Positions 31,101 through 39,957 of a stretch of 64,000 nucleotides of DNA are shown here, in pieces. The position numbers were made by a program, and so were the translations under genes. Position 1 is the first letter of the stretch; each line of letters starts with the position of its first letter. This DNA is from Rhynchopus sp. YZ270_cl-10. Lineage: Eukaryota; Euglenozoa; Diplonemea; Diplonemida; Diplonemidae. The DNA is taken from the NCBI GenBank assembly GCA_964035575.1, contig OZ037842.1, positions 1,054,001 through 1,118,000 of the forward strand, written 5' to 3'. Below the pieces are notes generated by a model. The model did not search any database, had not been told where the DNA came from, and worked only from the letters and a program-made list of their open reading frames with translations.

Positions 31101-32015
31101 TCGCTTGAGGAGGTGCCGTTTGACCTGATGGGGTCTGGGTGGCTTGACGGCATCCTTGGCTTTGCGGCGGAGTTCTTTGAGAAGCGCAGCCTTGCCGCAG
31201 TGGTGATGGACTGCCACGGCGCGTGGGCATCGGTGCCACGTCCGGACGTGAGGTTCAAGTCTGGCTTCCGCATCTACTTCCTTGACATGTACGTCAACTT
31301 CCAGACCTACAAACGGTTTGTGTCGGGCCTGCAGGAGCGCTTCATGCAGGAGGTGAAGACGTACCCGGGCATGCCAGAGGGCGGCCTTGAGGAGGTGATT
31401 GACATGCACTCTGTGGACTGGGAGCGGGGCCGTCTTGTGGGGACCAAGAAGCGGCGCAAGAACATTGCAAGGGTGTACAGGCTTCTCGCTGCCGTTGCGT
31501 ACACAGCAGGGCGGGAGGCGCCTGTGAGTGAGGCCGCTTCGCTGTCTGCGTTCCTGAAGGCAAACCCAGAGGAACTTCTGTACGCCACGACACTGCGGAT
31601 GTGGCAGACACCCTCGTTTGCACACTCACCAGAGACACTTGTCCCGCACACCCTGCAGCAGTACTGGCGTGCCATTGTGCCTGAGTACGGCGCCACCTCT
31701 GCCTTCACACAGCTCGACCTGCTCCACCTCAAAGCAGCTCCCTTCAACGCAGCAGCGCAGGCGTCGCACCTCGACGCCAACACAGTGGTCGTGGGCCACG
31801 ACAGGCCAGCGGGGCTCTCGCAGTACCCCTTCATCTCGCTCTCGTCGCTTTATGAAGACATGTTTGGTGTTGCCTATCCAGAAGAGGAGCAGCGCGACAT
31901 TGCGCTGGTCGAGCAGCTGACGGACGCACTCAAAAGCTACAGGGGGGACGTGTCAAAACAGACCTTGCGTGAGGCTGACTGGAGGCATCTTGTCTGCAGT
32001 GCTCGCACGTATTAG
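28140..32015 (+). CDS. Multi-domain RNA end-processing/repair protein (RCED1-EEP-kinase-2H-AEP)
   Basis: 1291 residues, one exon. In order: residues 25-100, an MJ1316/RCED1 (DUF504) domain with IEVGYTDRFIGLKWV and SIPWHRVQQYRASGVVFWDR, proposed for the family to recognise RNA cyclic-phosphate ends; 165-415, an EEP nuclease/phosphatase fold with MASWNVLFG, VCLQECD, GLHLTS, IGDYNFGE and SRRLDRVMF; 430-570, a P-loop domain with Walker A GPQCSGKS and an R-rich lid (ECCADRLRTRD), like polynucleotide kinases; near 631, QSDHYGLL, the usual last EEP motif, so the kinase seems inserted into the EEP fold; 665-850, a 2H phosphoesterase with HMNIMWPF and AHLSLG; 920-1200, an AEP primase-like domain with FRCYVDIDML (hhhDhD), KSGFRIYF (Arg where SxH is usual) and VIDMHSVDWERGRLVGTKKR. 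Domain calls are by motif; the pathway is inferred. No mitochondrial presequence is obvious. Confidence 0.82.
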   Translation: MSRRSPKRDAPKAKEETADDKKLVRSDVMFGKLLWHPTIDQDTIEVGYTDRFIGLKWVALRKWHQGGKNDFDSIPWHRVQQYRASGVVFWDRETRLDLTKELFNGTLEAAPSAGPKVASSGASKGRISFPHTKSTYLSAFNPDTGVWEPQEFSRTEPADDQPAGAKLRMASWNVLFGKYFEDAFVLRGAQRYDRLLGVVAQAGVDVVCLQECDSVFTEHLLQHAGVRQNYFLTDHTAVKGGSDSILMVSKTSAASVKCAKHYSFNPNVHAVLLDMKLEGVPVSVVGLHLTSDMAAQAQEKRAKQISGMMDLVRKVPNAFLIGDYNFGEGPEDDATDWGNFQDAFLVKHGRGGAVDTFTPERNPLASINSRSGLSRRLDRVMFRAADVAVESIDVIGDSVSSWVQPHDSAQFATKGHTDVAPGADVEQVQVIVRGPQCSGKSVLSQRLCTAVDGAFVSMDAKSTTRNFLTRLSAAVKGGSRCIVADAAHMSVEELQTTVNVLRSSGKAGLVVLVDVQTPQECCADRLRTRDSELGEKADWLLGATMHAHQMSLRAHGVDDTGGLPHVDLHTTVSGCASCEEQMTRLVGEVNAAIVGRVGAHSGAASFFATPNAFDKAPPACVAGPLLPLLPQSDHYGLLLQVAVCAEQADDGLVWGREGNMVEGARAAPLPAYTGGYHRTCALALVVSEAVAARRLRGISGTYLKSAKHWPVHMNIMWPFVEKEAWPEARLLLEEAVREADMAPFRLNLSRIHTKKDKERGRVIMYLAPGDEDDCFIRRLRKSVKTRFPNEEERDFEAHLSLGVTTAKEADAVLADFKKSLAGRADSEGAMVTGVQYLCKNGATGMMDVVDEVAFPACSSDVDVLSNLWTHEPEATLAAVSTPRWLLEPHPLGGRRQLDTYTPQDALETFFLHLTAKLVKSQGQAKVAQLLDTAPTHICQKGGRYYIPDGYVDEYLRYWRASFEGGADFYMEEVRGAVFRCYVDIDMLSLEEVPFDLMGSGWLDGILGFAAEFFEKRSLAAVVMDCHGAWASVPRPDVRFKSGFRIYFLDMYVNFQTYKRFVSGLQERFMQEVKTYPGMPEGGLEEVIDMHSVDWERGRLVGTKKRRKNIARVYRLLAAVAYTAGREAPVSEAASLSAFLKANPEELLYATTLRMWQTPSFAHSPETLVPHTLQQYWRAIVPEYGATSAFTQLDLLHLKAAPFNAAAQASHLDANTVVVGHDRPAGLSQYPFISLSSLYEDMFGVAYPEEEQRDIALVEQLTDALKSYRGDVSKQTLREADWRHLVCSARTY

Positions 32016-32267
32016 TCGTGTCTCTTTACGGGTGTGCAGTCGTTGTGTGTACGTTGTGTGATGTAGTTTGTGTGTATTTTGTTATTTTTTGATTGACGCC
32101 TGTTCGGATTGCAAACTTTTCTTTTATTTTTCCCTCATACATTTTTTTAGAACAGTTGCGTTGCCATGTATCTGCGCAGGCTCTGTTTTCTAAATTGTTT
32201 GGCTTTTGGTGTACTCGCTACCGATAACACGTCTTGGACATGTTCTTTCCCAGGTTTCGGGAACACC

Positions 32268-32310
32268 AGATGACTAAGCACACGAGTCTGAGGCTCATCT
32301 TACCGAACGT
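32268..32310 (+). repeat. Dispersed family 1 copy
   Basis: AGATGACTAAGCACACGAGT then CTGAGGCTCATCTTACC. Confidence 0.6.
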
Positions 32311-32549
32311 TCTCTTTATTTTTTCTCTCTGATGTGTGTGCTGCGAAGCTCATTCGTCCTTCAAGTGGTCTTTTGCCGAACTTCTTATTTTTTTGTGATA
32401 TTTGTGTCCGTTGCACCATTTCATTACTAGCTATCAACAGAAGGGTCAACGGTCATTTAGAATCTCAAGCGTTTCGAATATTATGAATAGTGGATACGAA
32501 AAACAAAGATTATTCCGTTTTGCTTCAAAGGTTCTGACAACACCACAAA

Positions 32550-33140
32550 CGTGCAATGATGAAATAGAGTTGTGGCGACGGCTGCAGAAGGCTCCGCAGA
32601 AGACATGCACCCTACGCAGTCTTTTGGGTAAAGTCCCTCAGTGTTCACAGAGCTGTGCGCCCCTGCCATCTCCAGAGGAGAGCTGCCGTGTGGCAGTGCC
32701 CTTCTTCGTGAAGGTGCGCAGGCAGGTGTGCGTGCTGTCTCTTTGGATCACAGTCATGGAGCCTGCAATGTGCGCATTGCAACCTCAAGAGGGCTTATTC
32801 TCTGCATGCCTGCCTGCACACTCTGCTGAGCACACCTTGATGAACACTGGACACAGTGGTTGATGACATGCTGTCTGTCACATGGTGACATTCCTGATGG
32901 GGTGGGTGGCTCAGGCTCAGGCTCAGGGGTTCGGGTTGGGGTCAGTGTTTGAGGTCATGAGGAGCGCTGTCTGGGTTGGGTGACGTGCGTGACGGAGGGT
33001 GGGTGGCACTACCAGGCTTCAGTGTTACTGATGCTGCGTGGTGTGCCTTGCTGTCTTAGCCGCTTTGGGTTGCATGCCACACGTTGACGTCAGTCATCGC
33101 GTTGGTATCTGTGTGGTGGGGTTGGCATCTGTGTGCTGTG
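32550..33140 (+). repeat. Duplicated block, copy 2
   Basis: Partner of 19451-19997. The left edge is sharp: identity begins at CGTGCAATGATGAAATAG in both copies and the flanks differ. Copy 2 has an extra GCTCAG unit and a roughly 57-base stretch between two GGGTTGGG repeats that copy 1 lacks. It lies about 210 bases upstream of the uracil-DNA glycosylase start. Confidence 0.85.
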
Positions 33141-33264
33141 TGTACAGGGTGCAGTGCATTTGCATCACACTCTGTTGGGCTCTCTCACTCTCACTACACA
33201 TTTGACCGCACTTGCTGATCCTCCCACTCCCCACTCTCCACACTACGCTGGGTGCACCAACGCC

Positions 33265-33296
33265 ACCACACCCTTTCCCTTTCCCCTCCCCTGCAG
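33265..33296 (+). promoter_or_regulatory. Polypyrimidine tract and AG: putative trans-splice acceptor
   Basis: CACCCTTTCCCTTTCCCCTC-type tract ends in CTGCAG at 33291-33296, 55 bases before ATG 33352. A second AG (GCAG at 33348-33351) abuts the ATG. Confidence 0.6.
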
Positions 33297-33351
33297 GACG
33301 TAGTCTCTTCTCCCATTCAAGACGCGGAAGTCGGTTAGGGTTTTAGCGCAG

Positions 33352-34179
33352 ATGGCTCCCAAGAAGCGTACTGCTACGGATGTCGATGCGGCAGAGAAGA
33401 AGATCCACCCGATGTTTGCGAAAAAGCAGAAGACAGGGGCAACTTCAGCACCTGTTGCAGGTGTGATGAACTTGTGGTCTCTGTTGGATGACAACAGCGG
33501 GTGGAAGACGGTGCTTGCGGCTGAGGCAAAGAAAGAGTATTTTGTGAAGCTGAGCGCCTTCCTTGCAGCTGAGGAGAAGGCAGGGAAGGAGGTGTTCCCG
33601 CCGCAGAAGGACATCTTTACGGCGTTCAACACCACACACTTCAAGGACGTCAAGACGGTCATCATCGGGCAGGACCCTTACCACGACAACAACCAGGCGC
33701 ACGGTCTCTGCTTCAGTGTGCTTCCCGGCATCAAACCACCACCGTCCCTCAAGAATATGTACATCGAGCTTGAGAAGGATATCCCCACCTTCAAAGCTCC
33801 GTCCCACGGATACCTGCTGTCCTGGGCACAGCAGGGCGTGCTGATGATCAACGCTACTTTGACCGTCGAGGCACACAAAGCGAACTCCCACCAAAAGTCT
33901 GGCTGGCAGACGTTCACGGACGCAGCGATTGTGGAGCTGGCAAAGAGGAAGGAGCCGGTCGTCTTCCTCCTGTGGGGCGGGTTTGCGCAGAAAAAGTCGA
34001 AGTTGATCAACAAACACTCATCGGGAGGCCACGTTATTATCGAATGTGCCCACCCGTCCCCTCTGTCGGTCACAAAGTGGCGTGGGTGCAAGACCTTTTC
34101 CAAAGCAAACGCTGCACTCAAAAAACTCGGGAAAGACCCGATTGACTGGACACTGCCCGAAAAAGCTACTGTCGCGTAG
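33352..34179 (+). CDS. UNG: Uracil-DNA glycosylase, family 1
   Basis: 275 residues. Family 1 UDG flips uracil out of DNA and cuts the N-glycosidic bond, starting base excision repair. Hallmarks: the water-activating motif IIGQDPYHD near residue 103, GLCFSVLPGIKPPPSLKNMY (uracil pocket), GVLMINATLTVEAHKANSH (the Asn that reads uracil), VVFLLWGGFAQKK, and the minor-groove loop ECAHPSPLS near 230. The first 60 residues are basic with KKIHPMFAKK, which resembles a PCNA- or RPA-binding tail of nuclear UNG; this is inference. Length matches eukaryotic UNG. All catalytic residues are present, so it should be active. Confidence 0.97.
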   Translation: MAPKKRTATDVDAAEKKIHPMFAKKQKTGATSAPVAGVMNLWSLLDDNSGWKTVLAAEAKKEYFVKLSAFLAAEEKAGKEVFPPQKDIFTAFNTTHFKDVKTVIIGQDPYHDNNQAHGLCFSVLPGIKPPPSLKNMYIELEKDIPTFKAPSHGYLLSWAQQGVLMINATLTVEAHKANSHQKSGWQTFTDAAIVELAKRKEPVVFLLWGGFAQKKSKLINKHSSGGHVIIECAHPSPLSVTKWRGCKTFSKANAALKKLGKDPIDWTLPEKATVA

Positions 34180-35215
34180 AGCAAGGCAGTGTAACCGCAC
34201 ATCTGTTCATTAGAACGGGTGTCGCACCCAGAGAGATATTGTGCTCTAGAATTGATTTTTTTTTTCCCTGTTTTCTTTTTCTTTCCTAACATTGTGGTGT
34301 GGAGGCACAGAGGTGAGGGGTTGGGGTGAACAAGGCAAACAAACGCGATCGATTTGAGAGATGTTTTTTTGTCATTCTTCAAACCGTTCGGCCTAGAAGA
34401 TACGAAGAGAATATGTTGCTCCCCTCTGCAGCTTCTGCCACAAAAAAAGAAGAAGACGTTGCGTGGCAACACTGTTCCAACAAAGTTCCAAAACAAAAAA
34501 ATACAAACGAAAAAGAGGGCACATAAAACGTTCAACTGCTGTGTGACCTCATGTATAGCGATACTAACGTTGTAAGGTTTGGTACTGCCCTGAGGGCCTC
34601 CCCCCACTCTTTTATTTTCCCTTCGCGCAAGAATCACATCTTACCTAGCCGTGGCTCTCGCATGATATTCTTGCGGGCATTCAGGAGTGGGTAGTGTATG
34701 CCTGTGTCTTGTAAGACTCTTATAACCTCGAAGCAGTCCCGCGAATTTACTGGCTGAAAATGTGTTCAGCAGGTCGGGCCGGCTGATGTTGTGCATCTCT
34801 TGTTCCTATATTTTCAGTAATTGGAGGGGAACTGTGTCCGTCGCTGACACGCCCCCGTCGATGTGGTGTGACGCGGATACCCTGCTGTTGTAGCCTCAGC
34901 GGCCACCTTCCACCGGGCGTTGTCCATTCAAACTTCGTGTTCATTGAAGACCACTGTCTACCACTGTCCACCACTCTCCCACACCCTCCCACTCTACAGA
35001 ACGCTCCCACCCCACTCCCAGAATAGCTATCCACCTTCTCCCCGAGCTTCCCCCCTTTCCCTTTCCGTTCCCGTTTGCGAGGGCGCAGACGATAAGGATT
35101 GAAACACCGCCGCCGAAGCAGCCCTCCGAACCTTCGCCACCGAAGGGCGTGGAGGAGGGCAGGTGAGAGAGAGGTGTTGTGTTGTGTTGTCTCCGATTTG
35201 TGTTGATACCAAACC
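34180..35215. other. Spacer, nothing recognised
   Basis: T/A-rich left half and GC-richer right half with a pyrimidine tract ending GCGAG and GCAG before the next gene. Open frames on the minus strand here are antisense shadows of low complexity. No repeats of the named families seen. Confidence 0.5.
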
Positions 35216-37842
35216 ATGGCGCAAGAGGACCACACCATCCTTGAGTCCAAATTCAAGCTTTTGGAGACAGGACGCAAAATATACTTCGAAGACTCGCAAC
35301 AACAGCTCAAAGGCGTGAAGGATGCAGTCAACACCCTCAGAAAGGAGAACAAAGAACTTAAGAAGAACCTCCGCACCATCCAGGATGATAAAAAGTCTGA
35401 AAAGGACAAAGTCCATGGAAGCATCCAAGACAAAGAGATTGCGCAAGTGGATGCAAAAATCATGTCGATCCGCACGAATCTAGATACAACACGGGTATGT
35501 TCGACATCAGACCCAAGAAGTTCTTTTTTATAGAAATCCTGACAAAAGCCGCACTCAACTATGACCACTATGAGAGAACAAGATGCACTTTTCTCCGTAC
35601 AGGATGGTAGCCCCCTGTGCTGAATATTTTGTTTTCTAAGCACGGGTTGCCTACGATCGTACTACGATCGTAGGCAACCCGTGTCTAAGGCGACTCACAA
35701 ATGGCGTACACTCACCTTTGCCAACTCTTCTCTGCTCATTTTCCCTATTAGTTTTGCTTACAAACGCCGCCCTCCTCCCTCTTCCTTCCTCCCCATCTCC
35801 CCTCTCTCACAGCACGACAACGAAAGCAGAAACCATAAGATACAAAGCCAAAAGGAGAGTCTATGCAGCATCGACCTTATCAAACCTGATGTGCTGGAGC
35901 TAGACCCAGGGCTTGCCCGCAAGGTATGTAAAATGGACACCACACATCCACAAAAACTTGTGCAATGTTCCACGCGAAGTCCCCACACCCGCTTTCAAAG
36001 CATACACACCACCATTATCATTTTGAGCGCCTTTCCACACCTTTTCAAATCAACTTTTTTTTTTGGTGAAAACAGTTTAAAAAATTACGAAAAAAGCCTC
36101 TCTTTTTCACTGTGCGATTCTTATTTCGGGTTTTGCGATTTTTGTTCCAGAAACGTACCCCGGATCACCCCATTCAGCCACAATATGATATATTTCACCT
36201 CTCTCTACGAACCTAATACTGCTATACTAAATGCCACATTACACATTCCACTTTTATCTACCTCTCTCTTCATCTACCCCTCTGTTTCCTCCTCCTCTCA
36301 GATTCGCATGCTCGAAAACCGTCTTGACAAAAGCATGATCAAGTACAATGAAGCGCAGGCGATTCGAAAAACGTACGAACAGATTGTGAAGAGGTTGAAA
36401 GAGGAGCGGATTGGGTTTGACAATCAACTGGCGGCGATAGAGCGGACCTTGAAGGCGAAGGACCATGACTATCATGAACTTCTGTCTATGTCACACGATG
36501 CTAACCATGCCAACGCAATGAGCAAAGCAGAGCTCGGCCAATTCCGTGCAGCATACGAAGAAGAACGCAGACAAAAGGACATTGAGCTATCCGAACGCAA
36601 GCAGGCTGTACAGAAACGCATTGACCATACCCAACGTCTTGAACGCAAAGAAAAACTTTCCAAAGCAAAAGACGCAGAAGCAGCTGCCCCCAAGCAAGAA
36701 GAAGAACGCCCAAAGCAGGCTGCTGTCGAGCCTGCCCCAGAAGAGCAAGAAAAGCTGACCCAATATGAGGATGCCTTTGCGAAGATCAAAGAGGCCACGG
36801 GGGTAGCCGATGTGCACGAGGTCATCCATAAGTTTATCACACAGGAGGACACCCACCGCAACCTCGTTGATATGAAGGAGGCCACGCAAGCCAAGATCGA
36901 CAACCTCAATATCGAAAAGGCAAACCTCAAGGCTAAGCTGGAAGAGCTGAAGTACTCAGGTTCAGGGCAGCTTGGGTCGCGAAGGATTGTTGATGAGTTT
37001 GAGACACATCTCGCAGAGGCTCGGCACCAATGCGAAAAGAACTGCCTCAAGTACGAGCGCGCAGCAAAGCTTCTCATCAACGTCAAAGCCGGCATAGAGC
37101 ACCTTAGGTATTCCCTCCTCCCTTTTTTTTTTTGCACGTTATGCGACGTATTCACTGAACGGGAAAAATCAGTTCATCTATTCACCCCCTTTCTGGTTCA
37201 ATGATTATATTCCTACCTTACAACCTCCCTTCGTAACCGTGTGCATATTAATGAATTGTTCTATGGGGTTCGACAACCGAGAACCAATACCTGCGTTGTG
37301 ATGAACCGGCGAGGTGTTTGCACTTCCAACCTTTCTTTTATTTTGGTCATACAACAGAGTCGGGTTTCGATCCTTCTTTGAAGGGGTGCTGGCTTATCCA
37401 ACTTTTCTCCTAACACACAGAAGACTGTCGAAAAGACAGTACTAATCCAACAAAATAATCCCAACTATTTTTTTACAGCGAGAAACTGACCGACTACCGT
37501 CCCAAGGGAGATGACATGGACTTCAAGCCGCATGGAAAAGAGGAGAACATTGTGAAAGTGATGGAGCAGTGCCATGCCAAGCTGCAGATGCTTGCAGACG
37601 AGGTAGGACCGAACCTGGGTGAACTCGACCTCAGACAGTATGACGCGTCTGGTGTGCTGCCCTCGACAAACAGGAGAATCAAGCTTCCTACCTCTGACGA
37701 AGATGAAGACAACTGCGACGAAGACGACGAAGACGAAGAAGAGGACGTCCTCGACAGAGAAACCGTCAAGAAGCTCGCCAACCTCGCCGTCGAGAGGGAA
37801 AAGAAGAAGTCCAAGAAAAGAGGAAAAAAGACGAAGGATTAA
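35216..37842 (+). CDS. ODAD3: Outer dynein arm docking complex subunit 3 (ODAD3/CCDC151)
   Basis: About 519 residues in four exons: 35216-35494, 35813-35923, 36302-37107, 37479-37842. The protein is nearly all coiled coil. The diagnostic block is in exon 3: RKTYEQIVKRLKEERIGFDN followed by QLAAIERTLKAKDHDYHELL and SHDANHA, which matches the CCDC151 family closely. CCDC151 is needed to dock outer dynein arms on axonemal doublets. The C-terminal tail is acidic then basic (DEDEDNCDEDDEDEEE, then KKKSKKRGKK). Length is close to vertebrate CCDC151 (about 595). Starting ATG 35216 has a strong context (ACCATGG). Phases are 0, 0 and 2, and every junction keeps the heptad pattern. Presence implies a motile flagellum. 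Confidence 0.9.
35495..35812 (+). other. ODAD3 intron 1
   Basis: GTATGT donor, CACAG acceptor, phase 0. Contains the 43-base palindrome with target duplication described separately. Confidence 0.85.
35641..35683. mobile_element. 43-base perfect palindrome flanked by 6-base duplication
   Basis: Arms of 21 bases (CACGGGTTGCCTACGATCGT plus A, and its exact complement) around one base. Both sides carry TCTAAG (35635-35640 and 35684-35689), the mark of an insertion with target duplication. Too small to encode anything; a minimal foldback element. Confidence 0.75.
35924..36301 (+). other. ODAD3 intron 2
   Basis: GTATGT donor, CTCTCAG acceptor, phase 0; T-rich interior. Confidence 0.85.
37108..37478 (+). 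other. ODAD3 intron 3
   Basis: GTATTC donor, TTTTACAG acceptor, phase 2. Contains a dispersed family 2 copy. Confidence 0.85.
37264..37340 (+). repeat. Dispersed family 2 copy inside an intron
   Basis: GGGGTTCGACAACCGAGAAC, then CCTGCGTTGTGATGAACCGG and CGAGGTGTTTGCACTTCCAAC. The leading palindromic GGTT..AACC part also precedes the copy at 62061. Confidence 0.7.
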
Positions 37843-38360
37843 ATCTCCTTCGTTTCTCCGACTGCGGTGAAAGAAACCCGCATACAGTCCATTTATTTTT
37901 CAATTGCTTTTTAAAGTCAGTTCTGTTCATTTACAATTAAAGAAAAGTAAGTTGGGTATGTTTGAAGCACAGCTTTGTATTTCAAGTCAAATTCCCTACC
38001 AAACACTCATAAGACGGAAAGCCTTTGTATTGCGAAAGGTAACCCCGGTCGTCTTGCAGTGCAATGGTTAAAGAAAAGAGCCTGGGAAGGGAAATGGTCG
38101 TACTTGTCTCATCTCTGACTCTTAGGACAATGCTTTGTTTAACCACTTTATGCACAAAAAGAGAGCCTCGCATTTCCCTGTGAAGCTCTTGCAACAATGT
38201 TGCACGGTACCCTTCAGGGTATCCTCATATTGTTACAGTTTCAATTCTGTTCAATTCGAAAATTAGATTCATCTTCTTTCAATTCTGTGAACTGAAAGTA
38301 TATGAATCTACCAGTTTCCCTTTCTTTCCCCTTATTTGCATGGATTTGAAAACTTTGGTG

Positions 38361-38400
38361 TGTATTAGTGACACCCGAGGGATGAGCTCCACTACACTCC
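38361..38400 (+). repeat. Dispersed family 4 copy
   Basis: TGTATTAGTGACACCCGAGG then GATGAGCTCCACTACACTCC. Shared with 49322-49357 (+), 43571-43601 (-) and 59429-59463 (-). Confidence 0.7.
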
Positions 38401-38470
38401 ATGTATTGTTGTGGTGCCTGGTAATTCCATGACCCAAAAAAAAACCCCCCATCCTTCTTGGTTACTAAGT

Positions 38471-38510
38471 ATATGCACTGAGCCATAGTCTTAGATGCAT
38501 CTTTACCAAT
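38471..38510 (+). repeat. Dispersed family 1 copy (degenerate)
   Basis: ATATGCACTGAGCCATAGTC then TTAGATGCATCTTTACC. Confidence 0.5.
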
Positions 38511-38661
38511 ATTTTCTTTTTTGTTTCTAAAGAAACCCCTTAAGGACAGTTACACTCTTATTCTTTTCCATTTTTTTTTTTCTCTTTGTCTTTTCCTGAT
38601 TCATAAAAAAAAACGGGATATTTTTTTAAAGTTTTCTCACTCCATTCCACGATTTTTTTTT

Positions 38662-38676
38662 ACCTTTTCATTTCAG
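38662..38676 (+). promoter_or_regulatory. Polypyrimidine tract and AG: putative trans-splice acceptor
   Basis: ACCTTTTCATTTCAG, 30 bases before ATG 38707. Confidence 0.55.
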
Positions 38677-38706
38677 AATTTTTACTTTTTCCTCACCCTT
38701 TAAACA

Positions 38707-39957
38707 ATGCTGGGAAGGGGACCGAAGGGAGGAAAAGGAGGGAAGGGTGGCTTCTCTCAGAGGTTTCATGCTGAGTTTGGGGAGAGGGGCGTGCACGCAC
38801 ACAGACCCTATCCTACTGGAGGTGCTTTGAGACTGCCTGCTGATGACAATGAGGTTTGCCCTTACTTTTTGAAGGGGAGGTGCGAGCGTGGTGAGACGTG
38901 TCGTTTTTCGCACCGTGAAGGAGGAAAGAAGGGAGGAAAAGGTGGCAAAAGGCGTGACAATGGGCTTTGCCCGCACTTCCAAAGAGGGCGTTGCGAATGG
39001 GGGGATCGGTGCAACTTTACGCATGTGCTACCTACGGCGAAACCGATTCTCTCAACTCCCATTCTTCCAACTCCTATCAACCCTGCGCATGGACAGATGA
39101 GGAACATCTCCCCACCTTGTCCTTATTATGTTCAAGGAATGTGCGAGCATGGACAGAAATGCAAATTTTCTCATGAAGGTCTTGTCAAACGGCCGCAAAC
39201 CTGTGATATGCCCTGTCCATTTTCCAGGAGCGGAAGGTGCTCCAAGCAAGAGGAAAACCTCATCTGCAAATACTCTCATGACAAACAGAGCTGTCCGTAC
39301 TTCCTGTCCGGGAAGTGTGAGAAGGGGGATGACTGCAGGTTTTCGCATGAGGGGTTGGGGAATCGTACACAGACCTCTGACAAGCCCTGCCCGTACTTCA
39401 GAGATGGGGTTTGCGGGAAGATCAAAACAGGCCATATCTGCAGGTATTCGCATGATATCCAGCCCTGCCCGTACTATCTTTCTGGGAACTGCGAGAAGGG
39501 GGAGAGGTGCAGGTATTCTCATGAAGGGTTGGAGCCGACGTTGCAGAAGAAGGATAAGCCTTGCGCACAGTATGCTGAGGGGAAGTGCTTTCGTGGGGAG
39601 AGGTGCCATTATTCGCATGAGGGGATCACGCCGCCTGCACAGAAGACGCCAGAAGAGCTGCAAGAAGCCCGCGAGCAGGCAGGTCCTTGTCCGTATTACG
39701 CTTCGGGTCGCTGCGAGCGCGGCAGCACCTGCAAATTCTCCCACGAAGGCATGGAGCCTGTCCTCCAAAAAGGGGACAAACCGTGTCCTCTCTTCCTGCG
39801 GAACGGAAGGTGTCACTTCGGCAACACCTGTCGGTTCTCGCATTCAAACAGAAGCTGCCCTTACTGGGCCGTAGGAAAATGTGAACTAGGAAACACCTGC
39901 AAATATGAGCACCCAGAGGGGGGAGACTTCGTGGGAAGGGCTTTTGAAGAGGATTAA
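38707..39957 (+). CDS. CCCH zinc-finger array protein (11 fingers)
   Basis: 416 residues made almost wholly of CCCH fingers, typical unit CPYFLKGRCERGETCRFSH (C-x7-C-x5-C-x3-H). I count eleven. Two, CPFSRSGRCSKQEENLIC and CPYFRDGVCGKIKTGHIC, have eight residues instead of five between the second and third Cys; one (CPLFLRNGRC) has eight in the first gap; the last ends KYEH. Tandem fingers of this CPY.xxGxC type usually bind single-stranded RNA, as in CPSF30, MBNL-like or U2AF-small proteins, but most have two to five. The N terminus is Gly/Lys-rich (GKGGKGG). An RNA-binding role is family knowledge; the target is unknown. The array could have grown by unit duplication. Confidence 0.88.
   Translation: MLGRGPKGGKGGKGGFSQRFHAEFGERGVHAHRPYPTGGALRLPADDNEVCPYFLKGRCERGETCRFSHREGGKKGGKGGKRRDNGLCPHFQRGRCEWGDRCNFTHVLPTAKPILSTPILPTPINPAHGQMRNISPPCPYYVQGMCEHGQKCKFSHEGLVKRPQTCDMPCPFSRSGRCSKQEENLICKYSHDKQSCPYFLSGKCEKGDDCRFSHEGLGNRTQTSDKPCPYFRDGVCGKIKTGHICRYSHDIQPCPYYLSGNCEKGERCRYSHEGLEPTLQKKDKPCAQYAEGKCFRGERCHYSHEGITPPAQKTPEELQEAREQAGPCPYYASGRCERGSTCKFSHEGMEPVLQKGDKPCPLFLRNGRCHFGNTCRFSHSNRSCPYWAVGKCELGNTCKYEHPEGGDFVGRAFEED

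Larger units (their letters stand above)
32016..33351. other. Spacer with family 1 repeat and duplicated block copy 2
   Basis: No gene recognised. Contains a family 1 copy (32268-32310), copy 2 of the duplicated block, and the pyrimidine tract of the next gene. Confidence 0.6.
37843..38706. other. Spacer with families 4 and 1
   Basis: No gene. Holds a family 4 copy (38361-38400), a family 1 copy (38471-38510) and a fragment resembling the end of family 3 (CTTTGTATTTCAA near 37972). Confidence 0.55.

Noticed and set aside
37264-37285. tRNA-like B box (GGTTCGACAACC) in the ODAD3 intron
   Set aside because: No A box, acceptor stem or anticodon arm could be drawn around it; it belongs to dispersed family 2.
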